Below, one piece after another: positions 1-18,100 of a stretch of DNA of 64,000 nucleotides; within the stretch, counting starts at the first letter, position 1, and each line of letters starts with the position of its first letter. The notes beneath the pieces were generated by a model. That model did no database searches, was not told the origin of the DNA, and was given only the letters and a program-made list of their open reading frames with translations. A program made the translations under genes and the position numbers. This stretch comes from Vibrio hippocampi (GTDB lineage Bacteria > Pseudomonadota > Gammaproteobacteria > Enterobacterales > Vibrionaceae). The stretch covers positions 1 through 64,000 of the forward strand of contig NZ_CAKLCM010000002.1 of the NCBI RefSeq assembly GCF_921292975.1, given 5' to 3'.

Positions 1-180
<180 letters not shown>

Positions 181-243
181 ACGATAAGATTATTGCGATG
201 AGTGTTCACACAGATTGATGGTTTATAGATTAAAGACGATACT

Positions 244-320
244 GGGTCTGTAGCTCAGGTGGTTAGAGCGTTCGCCTGATAAGCGAGAGGTCGGTGGTTC
301 AAGTCCACTCAGACCCACCA
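244..320 (+). tRNA. ileT: tRNA-Ile (anticodon GAT)
   Basis: 77-nt cloverleaf in the 16S-23S spacer. The acceptor stem GGGTCTG pairs with CAGACCC, the anticodon loop is CTGATAA with anticodon GAT, the T loop is GGTTCAAGTCC, and CCA is encoded. Identical to the copy at 5950-6026. An Ile(GAT)-Ala(TGC) pair in the spacer is the classic arrangement in gammaproteobacterial rRNA operons. Confidence 0.97.
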
Positions 321-362
321 ATACTCCTAACGGATTTTGGCATACAGTATCAAACACCTGAT

Positions 363-438
363 GGGGCTATAGCTCAGCTGGGAGAGCGCCTGCCTTGCAC
401 GCAGGAGGTCTGCGGTTCGATCCCGCATAGCTCCACCA
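363..438 (+). tRNA. alaT: tRNA-Ala (anticodon TGC)
   Basis: 76-nt cloverleaf 42 nt after tRNA-Ile. The acceptor stem GGGGCTA pairs with TAGCTCC, the anticodon loop is CTTGCAC with anticodon TGC, and CCA is encoded. Identical to the copy at 6068-6143. It is processed from the rRNA precursor. Confidence 0.97.
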
Positions 439-835
439 TCTTTAAGCGCATTAGTGATAGTGTCTTTAGAAATGGTTTCCTTCTTTATAGAGAAGGTGAA
501 ACATTGCTCTTTAACAATTTGGAAAGCTGACGAATAACAACAATCCCTTATCTTTAGATAAGCGTTGTTATTCAAATAAAAGTTCTCAAATCCTAGTGAT
601 TCTTTTCAATAAAGAATGATTAGGTACCAACACACATTCAAGTGTTCTTGGAAACAACATAACTTCGGTTGTGTTTGTTCACTTTTTGCTTCTGCTTTTT
701 TATAAAAAGCGGAAATAAAGAGTTATTTGAGTCCGGCAAAATCAAAGCTATCTCGCTCATTCAAATAATGAGATAGCGACTTTGGTTGTTTAACGACAGC
801 GCCAAGATTTCTTTAGAAACTCTTTGGGGTTGTAT
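439..835 (+). other. 16S-23S spacer, distal part, with boxA antitermination site
   Basis: About 400 nt between tRNA-Ala and 23S with no gene. A boxA element TGCTCTTTAACAA lies at 505-517. Nus factors load on the nascent rRNA at such sites and prevent early termination. The final bases, ACTCTTTGGGGTTGTATGG, pair with the sequence after 23S (CCATACAACACCCAAAGGGT), forming the 23S processing stem. It differs from the spacer at 6144-6541 only by a single C in one run. Confidence 0.8.
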
Positions 836-3718
<2,883 letters not shown>

Positions 3719-3834
3719 ACAACACCCAAAGGGTTTTGATGGACTCAAAGCAAGAACAGATTGAATGTGTGAGAACTTAAAGCTTTCCAGATTTTTACCT
3801 TTAGCTTTTTAAAGCTGAAAGTAAGCAAGAATTT

Positions 3835-3950
3835 TGCTTGGCGACCATAGCGTTTTGGACCCACCTGATCCATTCCCTCAGAAGTGAAACGAAACAGCGC
3901 CGATGGTAGTGTGGGGCTTCCCCATGTGAGAGTAGGTCATCGCCAGGCTT
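3835..3950 (+). rRNA. rrf: 5S rRNA (first operon, four bases short)
   Basis: Starts TGCTTGGCGACC and ends CGCCAGGC, which pair as the terminal helix. It spans 116 nt, against 120 nt for the second copy. The missing bases lie near 3867-3881, where GATCCATTCCCTCAGAAG stands in place of GACTCCATTCCGAACTCAGAAG. The lost CCGAACTCAGAAG segment is among the most conserved parts of 5S rRNA, so an error in this copy is likely. Confidence 0.92.
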
Positions 3951-3991
3951 TAAATCTCGACTCTGCTTAGTTTCTAAGCAAGTCACCATAA

Positions 3992-4046
3992 GGTTCTAAA
4001 AATAATTAGAATTTTATGTTGACTTTCAAAGTGGAGAGCGTATTAT
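3992..4046 (+). promoter_or_regulatory. rRNA P1-type promoter with UP element, second operon
   Basis: The -35 box TTGACT (4019-4024) is separated by 16 bp from the -10 box TATTAT (4041-4046), followed by a GC-rich discriminator ACGCGTCC. Directly upstream, 3992-4018 is almost pure A/T with A-tract and T-tract blocks, as expected for an UP element bound by the RNA polymerase alpha subunit. The layout (UP element, 16-bp spacer, GC-rich discriminator) is that of stringently controlled rrn P1 promoters. Transcription should begin near 4053. The stretch from 3951 to 3991 contains only a short hairpin (3964-3980) without a T tract. Confidence 0.8.
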
Positions 4047-4082
4047 ACGCGTCCTGCTTAAGTGTTAAGGCACTGAAAGCCA

Positions 4083-4094
4083 GCTCTTTAACAA
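4083..4094 (+). promoter_or_regulatory. boxA antitermination element in the rRNA leader
   Basis: GCTCTTTAACAA in the leader, matching the boxA consensus and the spacer copies at 505-517 and 6210-6222. It is the RNA loading site for the NusB/NusE antitermination complex. SuhB, a known partner in rRNA antitermination, is encoded at 39026-39829. Confidence 0.75.
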
Positions 4095-4105
4095 TATAAA
4101 CCTAT

Positions 4106-4136
4106 CAATCTGTGTGGGCACTCGTTGATGATAATC
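4106..4136 (+). other. 5' arm of the 16S precursor processing stem
   Basis: CAATCTGTGTGGGCACTCG and the bases that follow are largely complementary to 5894-5923, just after 16S (CGATGAGTGTTCACACAGATTG). The two arms would form a long duplex that brackets the 16S RNA, the usual RNase III cleavage site. The same 3' arm is seen at 188-217 after the first 16S; its 5' partner is outside the window. Confidence 0.75.
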
Positions 4137-4332
4137 AAAAAGAGATACTTCGGTATCCACTTAGATTTCAATGAACTGAGTGACCAAGCAAGTCGAAAGA
4201 CTTGGCACAGTCAATTCATTATCATTCTGTTGGAATGGTAATAGCTTTAAAATTACTTCTTACTTTCGAGTAAGGACAGTTTTGAAGTCAGTATTCGTTG
4301 AGTCTCCCCTATTTATAGGGAATCAAAATCTT

Positions 4333-5886
<1,554 letters not shown>

Positions 5887-5949
5887 ACGATAAGATTATT
5901 GCGATGAGTGTTCACACAGATTGATGGTTTATAGATTAAAGACGATACT

Positions 5950-6026
5950 GGGTCTGTAGCTCAGGTGGTTAGAGCGTTCGCCTGATAAGCGAGAGGTCGG
6001 TGGTTCAAGTCCACTCAGACCCACCA
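5950..6026 (+). tRNA. ileT: tRNA-Ile (anticodon GAT)
   Basis: Second-operon spacer tRNA, 77 nt, acceptor GGGTCTG/CAGACCC, anticodon GAT, encoded CCA. Sequence identical to 244-320. Confidence 0.97.
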
Positions 6027-6067
6027 ATACTCCTAACGGATTTTGGCATACAGTATCAACACCTGAT

Positions 6068-6143
6068 GGGGCTATAGCTCAGCTGGGAGAGCGCCTGCCT
6101 TGCACGCAGGAGGTCTGCGGTTCGATCCCGCATAGCTCCACCA
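6068..6143 (+). tRNA. alaT: tRNA-Ala (anticodon TGC)
   Basis: Second-operon spacer tRNA, 76 nt, anticodon TGC, encoded CCA. Sequence identical to 363-438. Confidence 0.97.
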
Positions 6144-6541
6144 TCTTTAAGCGCATTAGTGATAGTGTCTTTAGAAATGGTTTCCTTCTTTATAGAGAAG
6201 GTGAAACATTGCTCTTTAACAATTTGGAAAGCTGACGAATAACAACAATCCCCTTATCTTTAGATAAGCGTTGTTATTCAAATAAAAGTTCTCAAATCCT
6301 AGTGATTCTTTTCAATAAAGAATGATTAGGTACCAACACACATTCAAGTGTTCTTGGAAACAACATAACTTCGGTTGTGTTTGTTCACTTTTTGCTTCTG
6401 CTTTTTTATAAAAAGCGGAAATAAAGAGTTATTTGAGTCCGGCAAAATCAAAGCTATCTCGCTCATTCAAATAATGAGATAGCGACTTTGGTTGTTTAAC
6501 GACAGCGCCAAGATTTCTTTAGAAACTCTTTGGGGTTGTAT
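6144..6541 (+). other. 16S-23S spacer, distal part, with boxA (second operon)
   Basis: 398 nt without a gene. It contains boxA TGCTCTTTAACAA at 6210-6222 and ends in the 5' arm of the 23S processing stem. Nearly identical to 439-835, showing that the two operons are kept alike, presumably by gene conversion. Confidence 0.8.
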
Positions 6542-9430
<2,889 letters not shown>

Positions 9431-9548
9431 ACAACACCCAAAGGGTTTTGATGGACTCAAAGCAAGAACAGATTGAATGTGTGAGAATTTGAACAGCTTT
9501 CCAGATTTTTACCTTTAGCTTTTTAAAGCTGAAAGTAAGCAAGAATTT

Positions 9549-9668
9549 TGCTTGGCGACCATAGCGTTTTGGACCCACCTGACTCCATTCCGAACTCAGA
9601 AGTGAAACGAAACAGCGCCGATGGTAGTGTGGGGCTTCCCCATGTGAGAGTAGGTCATCGCCAGGCTT
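9549..9668 (+). rRNA. rrf: 5S rRNA (second operon)
   Basis: 120 nt, from TGCTTGGCGACC to CGCCAGGCTT, with the conserved CCATTCCGAACTCAGAAG loop intact. It follows 23S by 118 nt and precedes tRNA-Asp. Confidence 0.97.
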
Positions 9669-9723
9669 TGAACATTGTCTATTTAAAGCCCTTTTTTGGT
9701 CAGACTTTAGATAGTACCACTGC

Positions 9724-9800
9724 GGAGTGGTAGTTCAGTTGGTTAGAATACCGGCCTGTCACGCCGGGGGTCGCGGGTTCGAGTCCCGTCCACTCCGCCA
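9724..9800 (+). tRNA. aspV: tRNA-Asp (anticodon GTC)
   Basis: 77-nt cloverleaf. The acceptor GGAGTGG pairs with CCACTCC, the anticodon loop CTGTCAC carries GTC, and CCA is encoded (GCCA end). It lies 55 nt after 5S with no terminator between, so it belongs to the rRNA transcript. Confidence 0.97.
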
Positions 9801-9837
9801 CTTATTTCTGACAAAGTTAAGTCATTAAAATAACGAC

Positions 9838-9914
<77 letters not shown>

Positions 9915-9921
9915 TCTATTC

Positions 9922-9955
9922 AAGGCTCCAGCAGAAATGCTGGAGCCTTTTTCTT
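9922..9955 (+). terminator. Terminator of the second rRNA operon
   Basis: Perfect 12-bp stem AAGGCTCCAGCA / TGCTGGAGCCTT with a GAAA tetraloop, followed by a T-rich run. It ends the rrn-tRNA transcript. Confidence 0.9.
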
Positions 9956-10281
9956 TATCTTAAGAAAAGAAGCAGCGGATTCCGCCACTACTTACTCCTT
10001 CCATTCATCCATTTTGTATTAAGTTCGATATTTAGACCAATTGATTACTCACAATTAATTGCGTTTTTCTCAACACGTTCTAACTCTTATTATTAAAGCG
10101 GTTGTTCAAATCAGGTAATTTGCGATCTCTTAACAATGCGACTGGAGAAACATCACATTTTTGACTATGTTTATCAGTAATTCAGTGAATTAGTTGTGTG
10201 TTTTCTGAGGTATTTTGCGTTAGAACTGATCTCACGCTTAGTGTGAAATGGTCTTTAATTTGGTGGGTAAGGAATACTGTT
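9956..10281. other. Intergenic region after the rRNA operon
   Basis: About 325 nt, AT-rich, without a recognisable gene. At 9971-9983 it repeats 13 bases of tRNA-Trp (AGCAGCGGATTCC, tRNA copy at 9861-9873). This runs directly into TCCGCCACT, which matches the end of tRNA-Asp and its flank (9794-9802). The combination looks like a scar of tRNA recombination. A promoter for the next gene should lie near the right end, but I cannot place it with confidence. Confidence 0.5.
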
Positions 10282-10590
10282 ATGACAATGATATCAGCAA
10301 GGCAGTTTGCCCGATGGCTCAGAGAGCGGTTTGCTTTAGAAAAGTCTGGTGTGATTTTGACTCGTCAGGATATAAACCAATTATCGGGGCGTCAGAGCTT
10401 TACCCTAGGTTTTATTAATGACATTCATTATGAGTTGATGCAGCATGGCATCGCTTTTGTGACTGATACGAGCCGTGAAAAGTTCTATTTAATTCCGGTC
10501 AACTCTGCCGAAAACTGGAGAAAAAAATTGGAAATTCAGTACGAGAAGGAGTTGTACTGCAATGTATTTCCAATTGAAAAATCAGGATAA
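10282..10590 (+). CDS. Small conserved-looking protein of unknown function (102 aa)
   Basis: I do not recognise this gene. The ATG at 10282 is preceded by TAAGGA at a good distance. An upstream in-frame GTG (10198) would add 28 residues without a convincing ribosome site. The protein (MTMISARQFARWLRER...) is mixed alpha/beta in appearance, with no signal peptide, membrane segment or cysteine cluster. Its first half is basic and contains ALEKSGVILTRQDINQL, which could be a winged-helix-like fold, but that is only a guess from residue pattern. It stands alone between the rRNA operon and a bidirectional terminator. Codon use resembles that of its neighbours, so I take it as a real gene. Confidence 0.65.
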   Translation: MTMISARQFARWLRERFALEKSGVILTRQDINQLSGRQSFTLGFINDIHYELMQHGIAFVTDTSREKFYLIPVNSAENWRKKLEIQYEKELYCNVFPIEKSG

Positions 10591-10593
10591 ACA

Positions 10594-10622
10594 AAAGCCC
10601 GCTGAAAAAGCGGGCTTTCTTA
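10594..10622. terminator. Bidirectional terminator between the unknown gene and yfhL
   Basis: 10-bp stem AAAGCCCGCT / AGCGGGCTTT with a short A-rich loop, a T-rich stretch on the right and an A-run on the left. It lies between convergent genes and can serve both. Confidence 0.85.
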
Positions 10623-10638
10623 TCTTTGGTGCTGTTCG

Positions 10639-12278
<1,640 letters not shown>

Positions 12279-12387
12279 TGCTTCTTCTCTATATCTGATT
12301 TCAAGTCAGTAAAGCGCCACCTAATGGCACTAAGGGGCGCAAATTTTACGCTAATATAGAGACTATTCCAAGCTAATGATTGAATAG

Positions 12388-12415
12388 AAATAAGGCTCGA
12401 GAGTCTCGAGCCTTA
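12388..12415 (-). terminator. Probable terminator after rdgC
   Basis: Perfect 11-bp stem TAAGGCTCGAG / CTCGAGCCTTA with a 3-nt loop, just past the stop of rdgC. On the minus strand it is followed by TTTCTATT, a modest U tract. Confidence 0.65.
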
Positions 12416-12418
12416 GGT

Positions 12419-13327
12419 TTATTGCTGTGGTAGTCCGCCAAGTGCCTGATATAGGTCAGGTAATAAAGCGCTCAGCTCACCACACAATAGTGAGAAGTCT
12501 GCATCCAGTCTTGCGGCGGCATCTTCACGTGGGATGTCGTCATTTTGATCTTTGAGATCGTCACTGAATTTGAGGCGTTTAATACTGCCATCTTCAGCGA
12601 GAACAAATTCAATTCGCTCTTGCCAGTTTAAGGCTAATTTAGTTACAAGCTTGTTAGCGTCGATATGCGCGATAATCTCTTCGCTCGCTAACTCCTGTTT
12701 CTTACAGCGAATGATGCCACCTTCTTCCAAAATTGACTTAAGCTCGGCTTCGTCAAGGAGTTGGAACCCTGTTGGGGCTTGGTTGGTTTTTACCCACTCT
12801 GTCAATGTGTTTTCGATTGGCTGTTCAGGGATAGCGGGAATTACAGGCAAGCTACCCATGGTCTTGCGCAGCAGAGCAATCACATCTTCTGCTTTCTTAT
12901 AGCTAGCGGCATCAACAATCACAAACCCTTCTTTTGGCATAATAAGCATGAAAGTTAGGTTGCTGCGGCTAAAGGCGCGTGGCAATAGATCGATAATAAT
13001 GTCGTCTTTGAGGTCGTCTTTTTCTTTCTTTTTAAGAGGGCGGCCTTCTTGCTGCTCTAGTGCGTCGACTTTATCGTTTAGCGACTCTTTGATCACCGAG
13101 GCTGGCAACATTTTTTCTTCTTTCTTTGCACACAACAAAATACGATTGTCAGAGACATGAGTCATCATATCGCCGTGCTTTCCTAGCGCGTGTACCCAGC
13201 CAAACTTTTGCTTATCTTGGCTGCCGCACGGGGTAAAGCGAAACTCTTCTAGCTGCTGCTCAAGTTTATCGGCGTTAAACTCAAGTTCCTTGTTAAAACG
13301 ATAAACCAGACAGTTTTTAAACCACAT
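12419..13327 (-). CDS. rdgC: Recombination-associated protein RdgC
   Basis: 302 aa, the normal length. It starts [11 protein letters not shown] as in E. coli RdgC (303 aa). The protein forms a ring-shaped dimer that binds double-stranded DNA without sequence preference, and it restrains RecA-mediated strand exchange. The full family pattern is present, including the central [11 protein letters not shown] segment and the C-terminal [19 protein letters not shown]. Monocistronic, divergent from phoB with a 203-bp shared upstream region, and followed by its own terminator. Confidence 0.95.
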   Translation of the reverse strand: MWFKNCLVYRFNKELEFNADKLEQQLEEFRFTPCGSQDKQKFGWVHALGKHGDMMTHVSDNRILLCAKKEEKMLPASVIKESLNDKVDALEQQEGRPLKKKEKDDLKDDIIIDLLPRAFSRSNLTFMLIMPKEGFVIVDAASYKKAEDVIALLRKTMGSLPVIPAIPEQPIENTLTEWVKTNQAPTGFQLLDEAELKSILEEGGIIRCKKQELASEEIIAHIDANKLVTKLALNWQERIEFVLAEDGSIKRLKFSDDLKDQNDDIPREDAAARLDADFSLLCGELSALLPDLYQALGGLPQQ

Positions 13328-13452
13328 AATTAATTTTCACCATTTGACGAGATTGCTGCACATCATAGGCAATTTTTGTCGAATTGTCTTAGCCTAAATC
13401 TGCATAATGACAATAGATTTTGTGAGAAGGTTATATTAAAAATTGTTTTCAC

Positions 13453-13486
13453 TGGTCACAAAAGTGTCATACTAATTACTGATAAT
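13453..13486 (+). promoter_or_regulatory. Pho box and -10 of phoB
   Basis: TGGTCAC-AAAA-GTGTCAT at 13453-13470 fits the 7-4-7 PhoB-binding repeat (consensus CTGTCAT, A/T spacer, CTGTCAT); the second half matches at six of seven bases. Exactly 10 bp later comes a -10 box, GATAAT (13481-13486). That is the spacing expected where PhoB substitutes for -35 recognition. It implies positive autoregulation of phoBR under phosphate starvation. Confidence 0.75.
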
Positions 13487-13530
13487 GTATCAAGTTGATT
13501 AGATTCCATATTCCATAAGGTTATTCAGAT

Positions 13531-14220
13531 ATGTCTAGAAGGATCCTAGTAGTAGAGGATGAAGCGCCAATTCGTGAGATGCTGTGTTTTGTGTTAGAGC
13601 AGAAAGGCTACCAAGCCGTTGAAGCTGAAGATTACGATACCGCAGTCAATAAGTTGGCGGAACCCTATCCCGATCTTGTCCTTCTTGATTGGATGCTTCC
13701 TGGGGGGTCGGGAATCAATTTTATCAAGCACATGAAGCGAGAAGAACTGACTCGCAATATTCCCGTTGTGATGCTCACCGCTCGTGGTGAAGAAGAAGAT
13801 AAAGTACGCGGTTTGGAAGTGGGTGCGGATGATTACATCACCAAGCCATTTTCACCTAAAGAACTTGTTGCCCGTCTTAAAGCCGTGATTCGTCGAGTGA
13901 CTCCGACTGCGCTCGAAGATGTTATTGATGTGCAAGGTCTTAAACTTGACCCTGTCTCACACCGTGTCACGGCGAATGACCAGCCGTTAGACATGGGACC
14001 AACCGAATTCAAAATGCTGCACTTCTTTATGACTCACCAAGAGCGAGTCTATAGCCGTGAGCAGCTATTAAATAATGTCTGGGGTACCAATGTTTACGTC
14101 GAAGATAGAACGGTTGACGTACATATTCGTCGCTTGCGTAAGGCGTTAGAATCAGCAGGACACGATAAACTTATTCAGACCGTTCGAGGCGCTGGCTATC
14201 GATTCTCGACTAAAGGCTAG
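13531..14220 (+). CDS. phoB: Phosphate regulon response regulator PhoB
   Basis: 229 aa OmpR/PhoB-type regulator. The receiver domain (1-120) has the acidic pair E9/D10, phosphoacceptor D53 ([11 protein letters not shown]) and K105 (ITKPFSPKE). A winged-helix DNA-binding domain follows (about 130-228) with [13 protein letters not shown]. When phosphorylated by PhoR it binds Pho boxes and activates genes for phosphate uptake. Candidate boxes are visible before phoB and pstC, and a weaker one before ppk. It is followed 19 nt later by phoR. Confidence 0.98.
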   Translation: MSRRILVVEDEAPIREMLCFVLEQKGYQAVEAEDYDTAVNKLAEPYPDLVLLDWMLPGGSGINFIKHMKREELTRNIPVVMLTARGEEEDKVRGLEVGADDYITKPFSPKELVARLKAVIRRVTPTALEDVIDVQGLKLDPVSHRVTANDQPLDMGPTEFKMLHFFMTHQERVYSREQLLNNVWGTNVYVEDRTVDVHIRRLRKALESAGHDKLIQTVRGAGYRFSTKG

Positions 14221-14239
14221 CATCGAACTGGAGTCATAG

Positions 14240-15538
14240 ATGGTTGAAAGATTAACCTGGAAAAAGCTGGCCTGGGAGCTGGCTTTTTTTTACACCCCTT
14301 GGATTATTGTTGGGTGGATATTTGGATACATGCCGTGGTTGCTTCTCGCTGCCACGGTTTTGCAGTTGATATGGCACCTACATAATCAGCTCAAATTGTC
14401 GGCTTGGTTATGGGATGAGAAACGTCTTACCCCACCATCAGGTAGCGGAAACTGGGAGTCTCTCTTCAACGGAATTTACCGTTTACAGCAACGTCAACGT
14501 CGCAAGCGTAAAGAGCTGACCAACCTTATCCGCCGATTTAAAAACGGTGCAGAATCCTTGCCTGATGCTGTCGTGGTGTTTAGAGGCGAAGGGAACATTG
14601 TATGGTGTAACAAACTGGCTCAGTACCTGTTAGGCTTTCGTTGGCCAGACGATAGTGGTCAGCCGATTTCCAACCTGATTCGAACCCCGGATTTTATCAA
14701 ATACTTAAACAAAAATGATTTTTCAGAACCGTTAGAAATGCGCTCGCCTCTCAATGTGGAGCGTATGCTTGAATTGCGTATCGTGCCTTATACGGAAGGT
14801 GAGCATTTGATGGTGGTGCGTGATGTGAGCCAAGTTAAGCAGTTGGAGGGAATGCGTCGTAATTTCTTTGCAAATGTTTCCCATGAACTGCGTACACCGA
14901 TGACGGTGTTGCAAGGGTATTTGGAAATGACCGAAGACCCAGATATGGTCGTCGGTCCGATGTGGACCAAGGCTCATGGGGTAATGACCGAGCAGTTAAA
15001 TCGAATGAATGCGCTGGTGAATCAACTGCTGACTTTATCAAAAATCGAGGCAGCGCCGATGCATGAACTCGATGAAGTCGTCAATGTTCCGGCCATGCTT
15101 GAGGTATTAGAAAAAGAAGCGGTGAGCCTAAGTGGTGACAATGAGCATCATATTCAATTTGATATTGATACCAACCTGCGTGTATTTGGTGATGAAGACC
15201 AGTTGCGTAGTGCGATATCTAATCTTGTTTACAATGCGGTTAAGTACACGCCAGCGGGAGCAAATATCAAGGTGAAATGGTACCAAGTTGCTCAAGGGGT
15301 TCGCTTAGAGGTTGTTGACACCGGTGATGGTATTGAGGCTCAGCATCTCCATCGATTAACGGAACGCTTTTATCGAGTCGATAAAGCTAGATCTCGTGAC
15401 ACTGGTGGCAGTGGGTTAGGGCTCGCCATTGTAAAACACGCTTTGTCGCACCATGATTCCCATCTTGAAATCGCTTCGGAAGTCGGTAAAGGCAGTGCGT
15501 TTAGTTTTACCCTACCGGCTAGGTTGTTGGTTAACTGA
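14240..15538 (+). CDS. phoR: Phosphate regulon sensor histidine kinase PhoR
   Basis: 432 aa membrane kinase. Two close hydrophobic segments lie near the N terminus (about 10-46), with almost no periplasmic part, as in E. coli PhoR. A PAS-like domain follows (about 100-200). The H box is NVSHELRTP with phosphoacceptor H215, and the ATPase domain has the N box ([11 protein letters not shown]) and G boxes ([18 protein letters not shown]). It phosphorylates PhoB when phosphate is low, and in E. coli it is held off by the Pst transporter and PhoU, both encoded downstream here. Its stop overlaps the start of the next gene by one base (TGATG). Confidence 0.97.
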   Translation: MVERLTWKKLAWELAFFYTPWIIVGWIFGYMPWLLLAATVLQLIWHLHNQLKLSAWLWDEKRLTPPSGSGNWESLFNGIYRLQQRQRRKRKELTNLIRRFKNGAESLPDAVVVFRGEGNIVWCNKLAQYLLGFRWPDDSGQPISNLIRTPDFIKYLNKNDFSEPLEMRSPLNVERMLELRIVPYTEGEHLMVVRDVSQVKQLEGMRRNFFANVSHELRTPMTVLQGYLEMTEDPDMVVGPMWTKAHGVMTEQLNRMNALVNQLLTLSKIEAAPMHELDEVVNVPAMLEVLEKEAVSLSGDNEHHIQFDIDTNLRVFGDEDQLRSAISNLVYNAVKYTPAGANIKVKWYQVAQGVRLEVVDTGDGIEAQHLHRLTERFYRVDKARSRDTGGSGLGLAIVKHALSHHDSHLEIASEVGKGSAFSFTLPARLLVN

Positions 15539-16506
15539 TGCATTTTTCCACCTTTGTCACACGGGTTGCCCTTTTATCCTTGCTAAGTGCTGTACCTTGT
15601 TACGCTGCCAATGAATTGCCTCGTTACCAGAAATTATCAGGGATATCTGGCAACCTTTCCTCTGTGGGTTCAGATACGTTGGCAAGTATGAGCACCTTAT
15701 GGTTGGAGGAATTTAATACCCTCTACCCAAGCGTCAATGTGCAGATACAGGCGTCGGGTTCCTCGACGGCTCCACCAGCATTGACAGAAGGCACTGCTCA
15801 ATTTGGTCCGATGAGCCGAAGTATGCGCCTTAAAGAAGTCGCCGCATTCGAACGCGAACATGGCTACCCTCCGACAGCATTGCGAGTGGCGATTGATGCG
15901 ATTGGCATTTTTGTACACGAAGACAACCCGATACAAGGCCTCAACTTTAGAGAGCTCGATAGTATCTTTTCGATTACCTTGCGCTGTGGTTCCAACGAGT
16001 ATGTAAAGAAATGGTCTGAGTTGGGAATCAACAGCGAATGGAAGAATAGAGCGATACAGTTGTACGGACGTAACTCGGTCTCGGGCACTTATGGTTATTT
16101 TAAAAATGTCGCTTTGTGTGACGGTGACTTTAGACAAGATGTCAACGAGCAGCCTGGTTCTGCATCCGTGGTTCAGTCGGTGGCCTCATCGATCAATACT
16201 ATTGGTTATTCAGGGATAAGCTATCGAGTTTCCGGAGCAAGATTGGTTCCGATTGCCAATAAAGGCACACAATACATTTATCCTACACAGCAAAATGTTA
16301 TCTCTGGTGAGTACCCGCTGGCGCGCTATCTGTATGTTTATGTGGATAAGCATCCCCATGAGTCGCTCGAACCGCTGGAAGAGGCTTATATTCGCTTTAT
16401 CTATTCCCGTGAAGGGCAGAGTATCGTAGGGCAAGATGGCTTTGTGCCACTCACTAGGGAATTTGCTCAACAAGAGTTAGCCAAGGTGGGACTCAGCCTA
16501 GAGTAA
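15538..16506 (+). CDS. pstS: PstS-type periplasmic phosphate-binding protein
   Basis: 322 aa. It carries a Sec signal peptide, hydrophobic at 8-20 with a cleavage site near CYA-A (23/24), and no lipobox. The mature protein is a type II periplasmic binding fold of the PstS family. Ligand-loop motifs include the region near SGSSTAPPALTEG and SRSMR, and the hinge segment GRNSVSGTYGYFK. It should bind phosphate and deliver it to PstCAB. It is translationally coupled to phoR instead of lying beside pstC, so sensor, regulator and binding protein form one operon under the phoB Pho box. I use the symbol pstS for family; a second PstS elsewhere is likely, since V. cholerae has two Pst systems. Confidence 0.88.
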   Translation: MHFSTFVTRVALLSLLSAVPCYAANELPRYQKLSGISGNLSSVGSDTLASMSTLWLEEFNTLYPSVNVQIQASGSSTAPPALTEGTAQFGPMSRSMRLKEVAAFEREHGYPPTALRVAIDAIGIFVHEDNPIQGLNFRELDSIFSITLRCGSNEYVKKWSELGINSEWKNRAIQLYGRNSVSGTYGYFKNVALCDGDFRQDVNEQPGSASVVQSVASSINTIGYSGISYRVSGARLVPIANKGTQYIYPTQQNVISGEYPLARYLYVYVDKHPHESLEPLEEAYIRFIYSREGQSIVGQDGFVPLTREFAQQELAKVGLSLE

Positions 16507-16512
16507 AACCTA

Positions 16513-16545
16513 AAAGACCTTAGCCATCGCTAAGGTCTTTCTTTA
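16513..16545. terminator. Bidirectional terminator between pstS and ppx
   Basis: 12-bp perfect stem AAAGACCTTAGC / GCTAAGGTCTTT with a CATC loop, followed by CTTTATT. It lies between two convergent operons. Confidence 0.85.
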
Positions 16546-16555
16546 TTGATGCGGG

Positions 16556-18100
16556 TTATTCAGTGGGCGAGTTTAGCTTGTCGATACCGACTAAGGTTAA
16601 CTGCCAGCCTGCGTTGTCCCAATAGGTGAGTTCTGTCATAAGATCGGTATACAGTAGCTTGTGCTGTTGCAACCAGTCATCTTCACTACTCGATAGAGTC
16701 CAGTTGTCACCATCAATAGAAAGATCTATCGGTGGCAGTGGCTCATCACTACGTTGACTGTTTACGATGATGGATAGCCTCAAGATGCGAATAAGACTGA
16801 CAATATGTTTGGCTTTGAATAGGGTGAACTCTGGTAGCTCCTGCAATTTGAGGGACTTTCTCTGAAATCGTGCCAGCGTCGCAAGCACGAGTTGCTGTTC
16901 ACTATTAAAGCCCGGCATATTGGTATGGTTGAGAATATAACTTGAGTGGCGATGAAAGGCCTGATAGCTAATACTTAGCCCAACCTCATGCAGCAATGCG
17001 CTCCATTCGAGCAAGCTAAATAGCTCGCTTTTCTTTTTTAATCCCAACTTTTCATAGACTTGGTTTAGAAACTCATGGGCTTGCCCACGCACTTTTGCGG
17101 CATGCTCTAAGTCTACAAAGTGCTTATTAGCGAGGTTTTCTGTCGTCCGCATGCGGATATCAGTGCGCTCAAAGCGTTCTTCCATTTCATAGAGTAAGCC
17201 TTCACGTAGCGCCCCTTTTGAGAAGAACAGCTCGTTGATTTTTAAACTCTCAAAAATAGCAGATAAAATAGCGACACCCGCGGCAAACACCGGCTTTCTT
17301 TCCGGAGTCAAACCGGTCAGAGAAATCACATCAATTGAGTCGAATTCGCACAGTTTTTCGATTAACTTAGCGAGACGTTTGCTGGTGATAATGCCATCTT
17401 CATACCCGATACCAATCAGGACTTCACGAATTGCTTTGATGGTGCCAGAAGAGCCTAACGCCACTTCCCAGCCTTTCTTTTTATATCGTGGCGCAAGGGC
17501 TTCTAGGCGCTGTCTAGCCGATAGAATGGCTTTGGAGAAGTTTTTTGATGAGAGTTTGCCGTTAGCAAAGAATCGTTCAGTATAACTCACACAGCCCATT
17601 TGAGTGCTGTTAAGCAGAATGGGTTCAAACTCTTGTCCAATGATCAATTCGGTACTACCACCACCAATATCGATCACCAATTTAGAGTTGGACTCGGTCT
17701 GAGTGTGGGCAACGCCAGCATAGATCAAGCGAGCTTCTTCTTCTCCGGGAATGACTTCAATAGGAAATGGCAGCACTTCTCTGGCACGCTGCAAGAAAAT
17801 GTGTGCATTGTTAGCAATACGCAAGGTGTGGGTGGCAGCAATACGCACGTTTTCTGGCTCATAGCCTTGAATACGCTCAGCAAACATGGCGAGGCATTCT
17901 AGACCTCGCTCTATTGCCGTATTGGTTAGGTTGTTGTGAGCATCTAAGCCGGAGGCAAGACGGACTCTTTTTTTATGGCGGCTGACAAGTTGTAAGTCTT
18001 GACCAACAACTTTGGCGACCACCATATGAAAGCTATTGGAGCCTAAATCAATGGCGGCGACATGTTTAATTTCAGTCTCTTGGGTTGGGGTTGGACTCAT
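16556..18100 (-). CDS. ppx: Exopolyphosphatase Ppx
   Basis: 514 aa Ppx/GppA family enzyme of the actin-like ATPase fold. The N-terminal phosphate loops are visible: [14 protein letters not shown] (about 15-28) and [16 protein letters not shown]-terminal HD-like helical domain (about 310-510) has the length of true Ppx, not GppA alone. It releases phosphate from the ends of long polyphosphate chains. Its start lies inside the end of ppk (29-nt overlap), so polyphosphate synthesis and breakdown are translated from one message, as in E. coli. Confidence 0.96.
   Translation of the reverse strand: MSPTPTQETEIKHVAAIDLGSNSFHMVVAKVVGQDLQLVSRHKKRVRLASGLDAHNNLTNTAIERGLECLAMFAERIQGYEPENVRIAATHTLRIANNAHIFLQRAREVLPFPIEVIPGEEEARLIYAGVAHTQTESNSKLVIDIGGGSTELIIGQEFEPILLNSTQMGCVSYTERFFANGKLSSKNFSKAILSARQRLEALAPRYKKKGWEVALGSSGTIKAIREVLIGIGYEDGIITSKRLAKLIEKLCEFDSIDVISLTGLTPERKPVFAAGVAILSAIFESLKINELFFSKGALREGLLYEMEERFERTDIRMRTTENLANKHFVDLEHAAKVRGQAHEFLNQVYEKLGLKKKSELFSLLEWSALLHEVGLSISYQAFHRHSSYILNHTNMPGFNSEQQLVLATLARFQRKSLKLQELPEFTLFKAKHIVSLIRILRLSIIVNSQRSDEPLPPIDLSIDGDNWTLSSSEDDWLQQHKLLYTDLMTELTYWDNAGWQLTLVGIDKLNSPTE

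Noticed and set aside
12552..13160. Open frames on the plus strand opposite rdgC
   Set aside because: They are complementary shadows of rdgC, which has full family similarity on the other strand.
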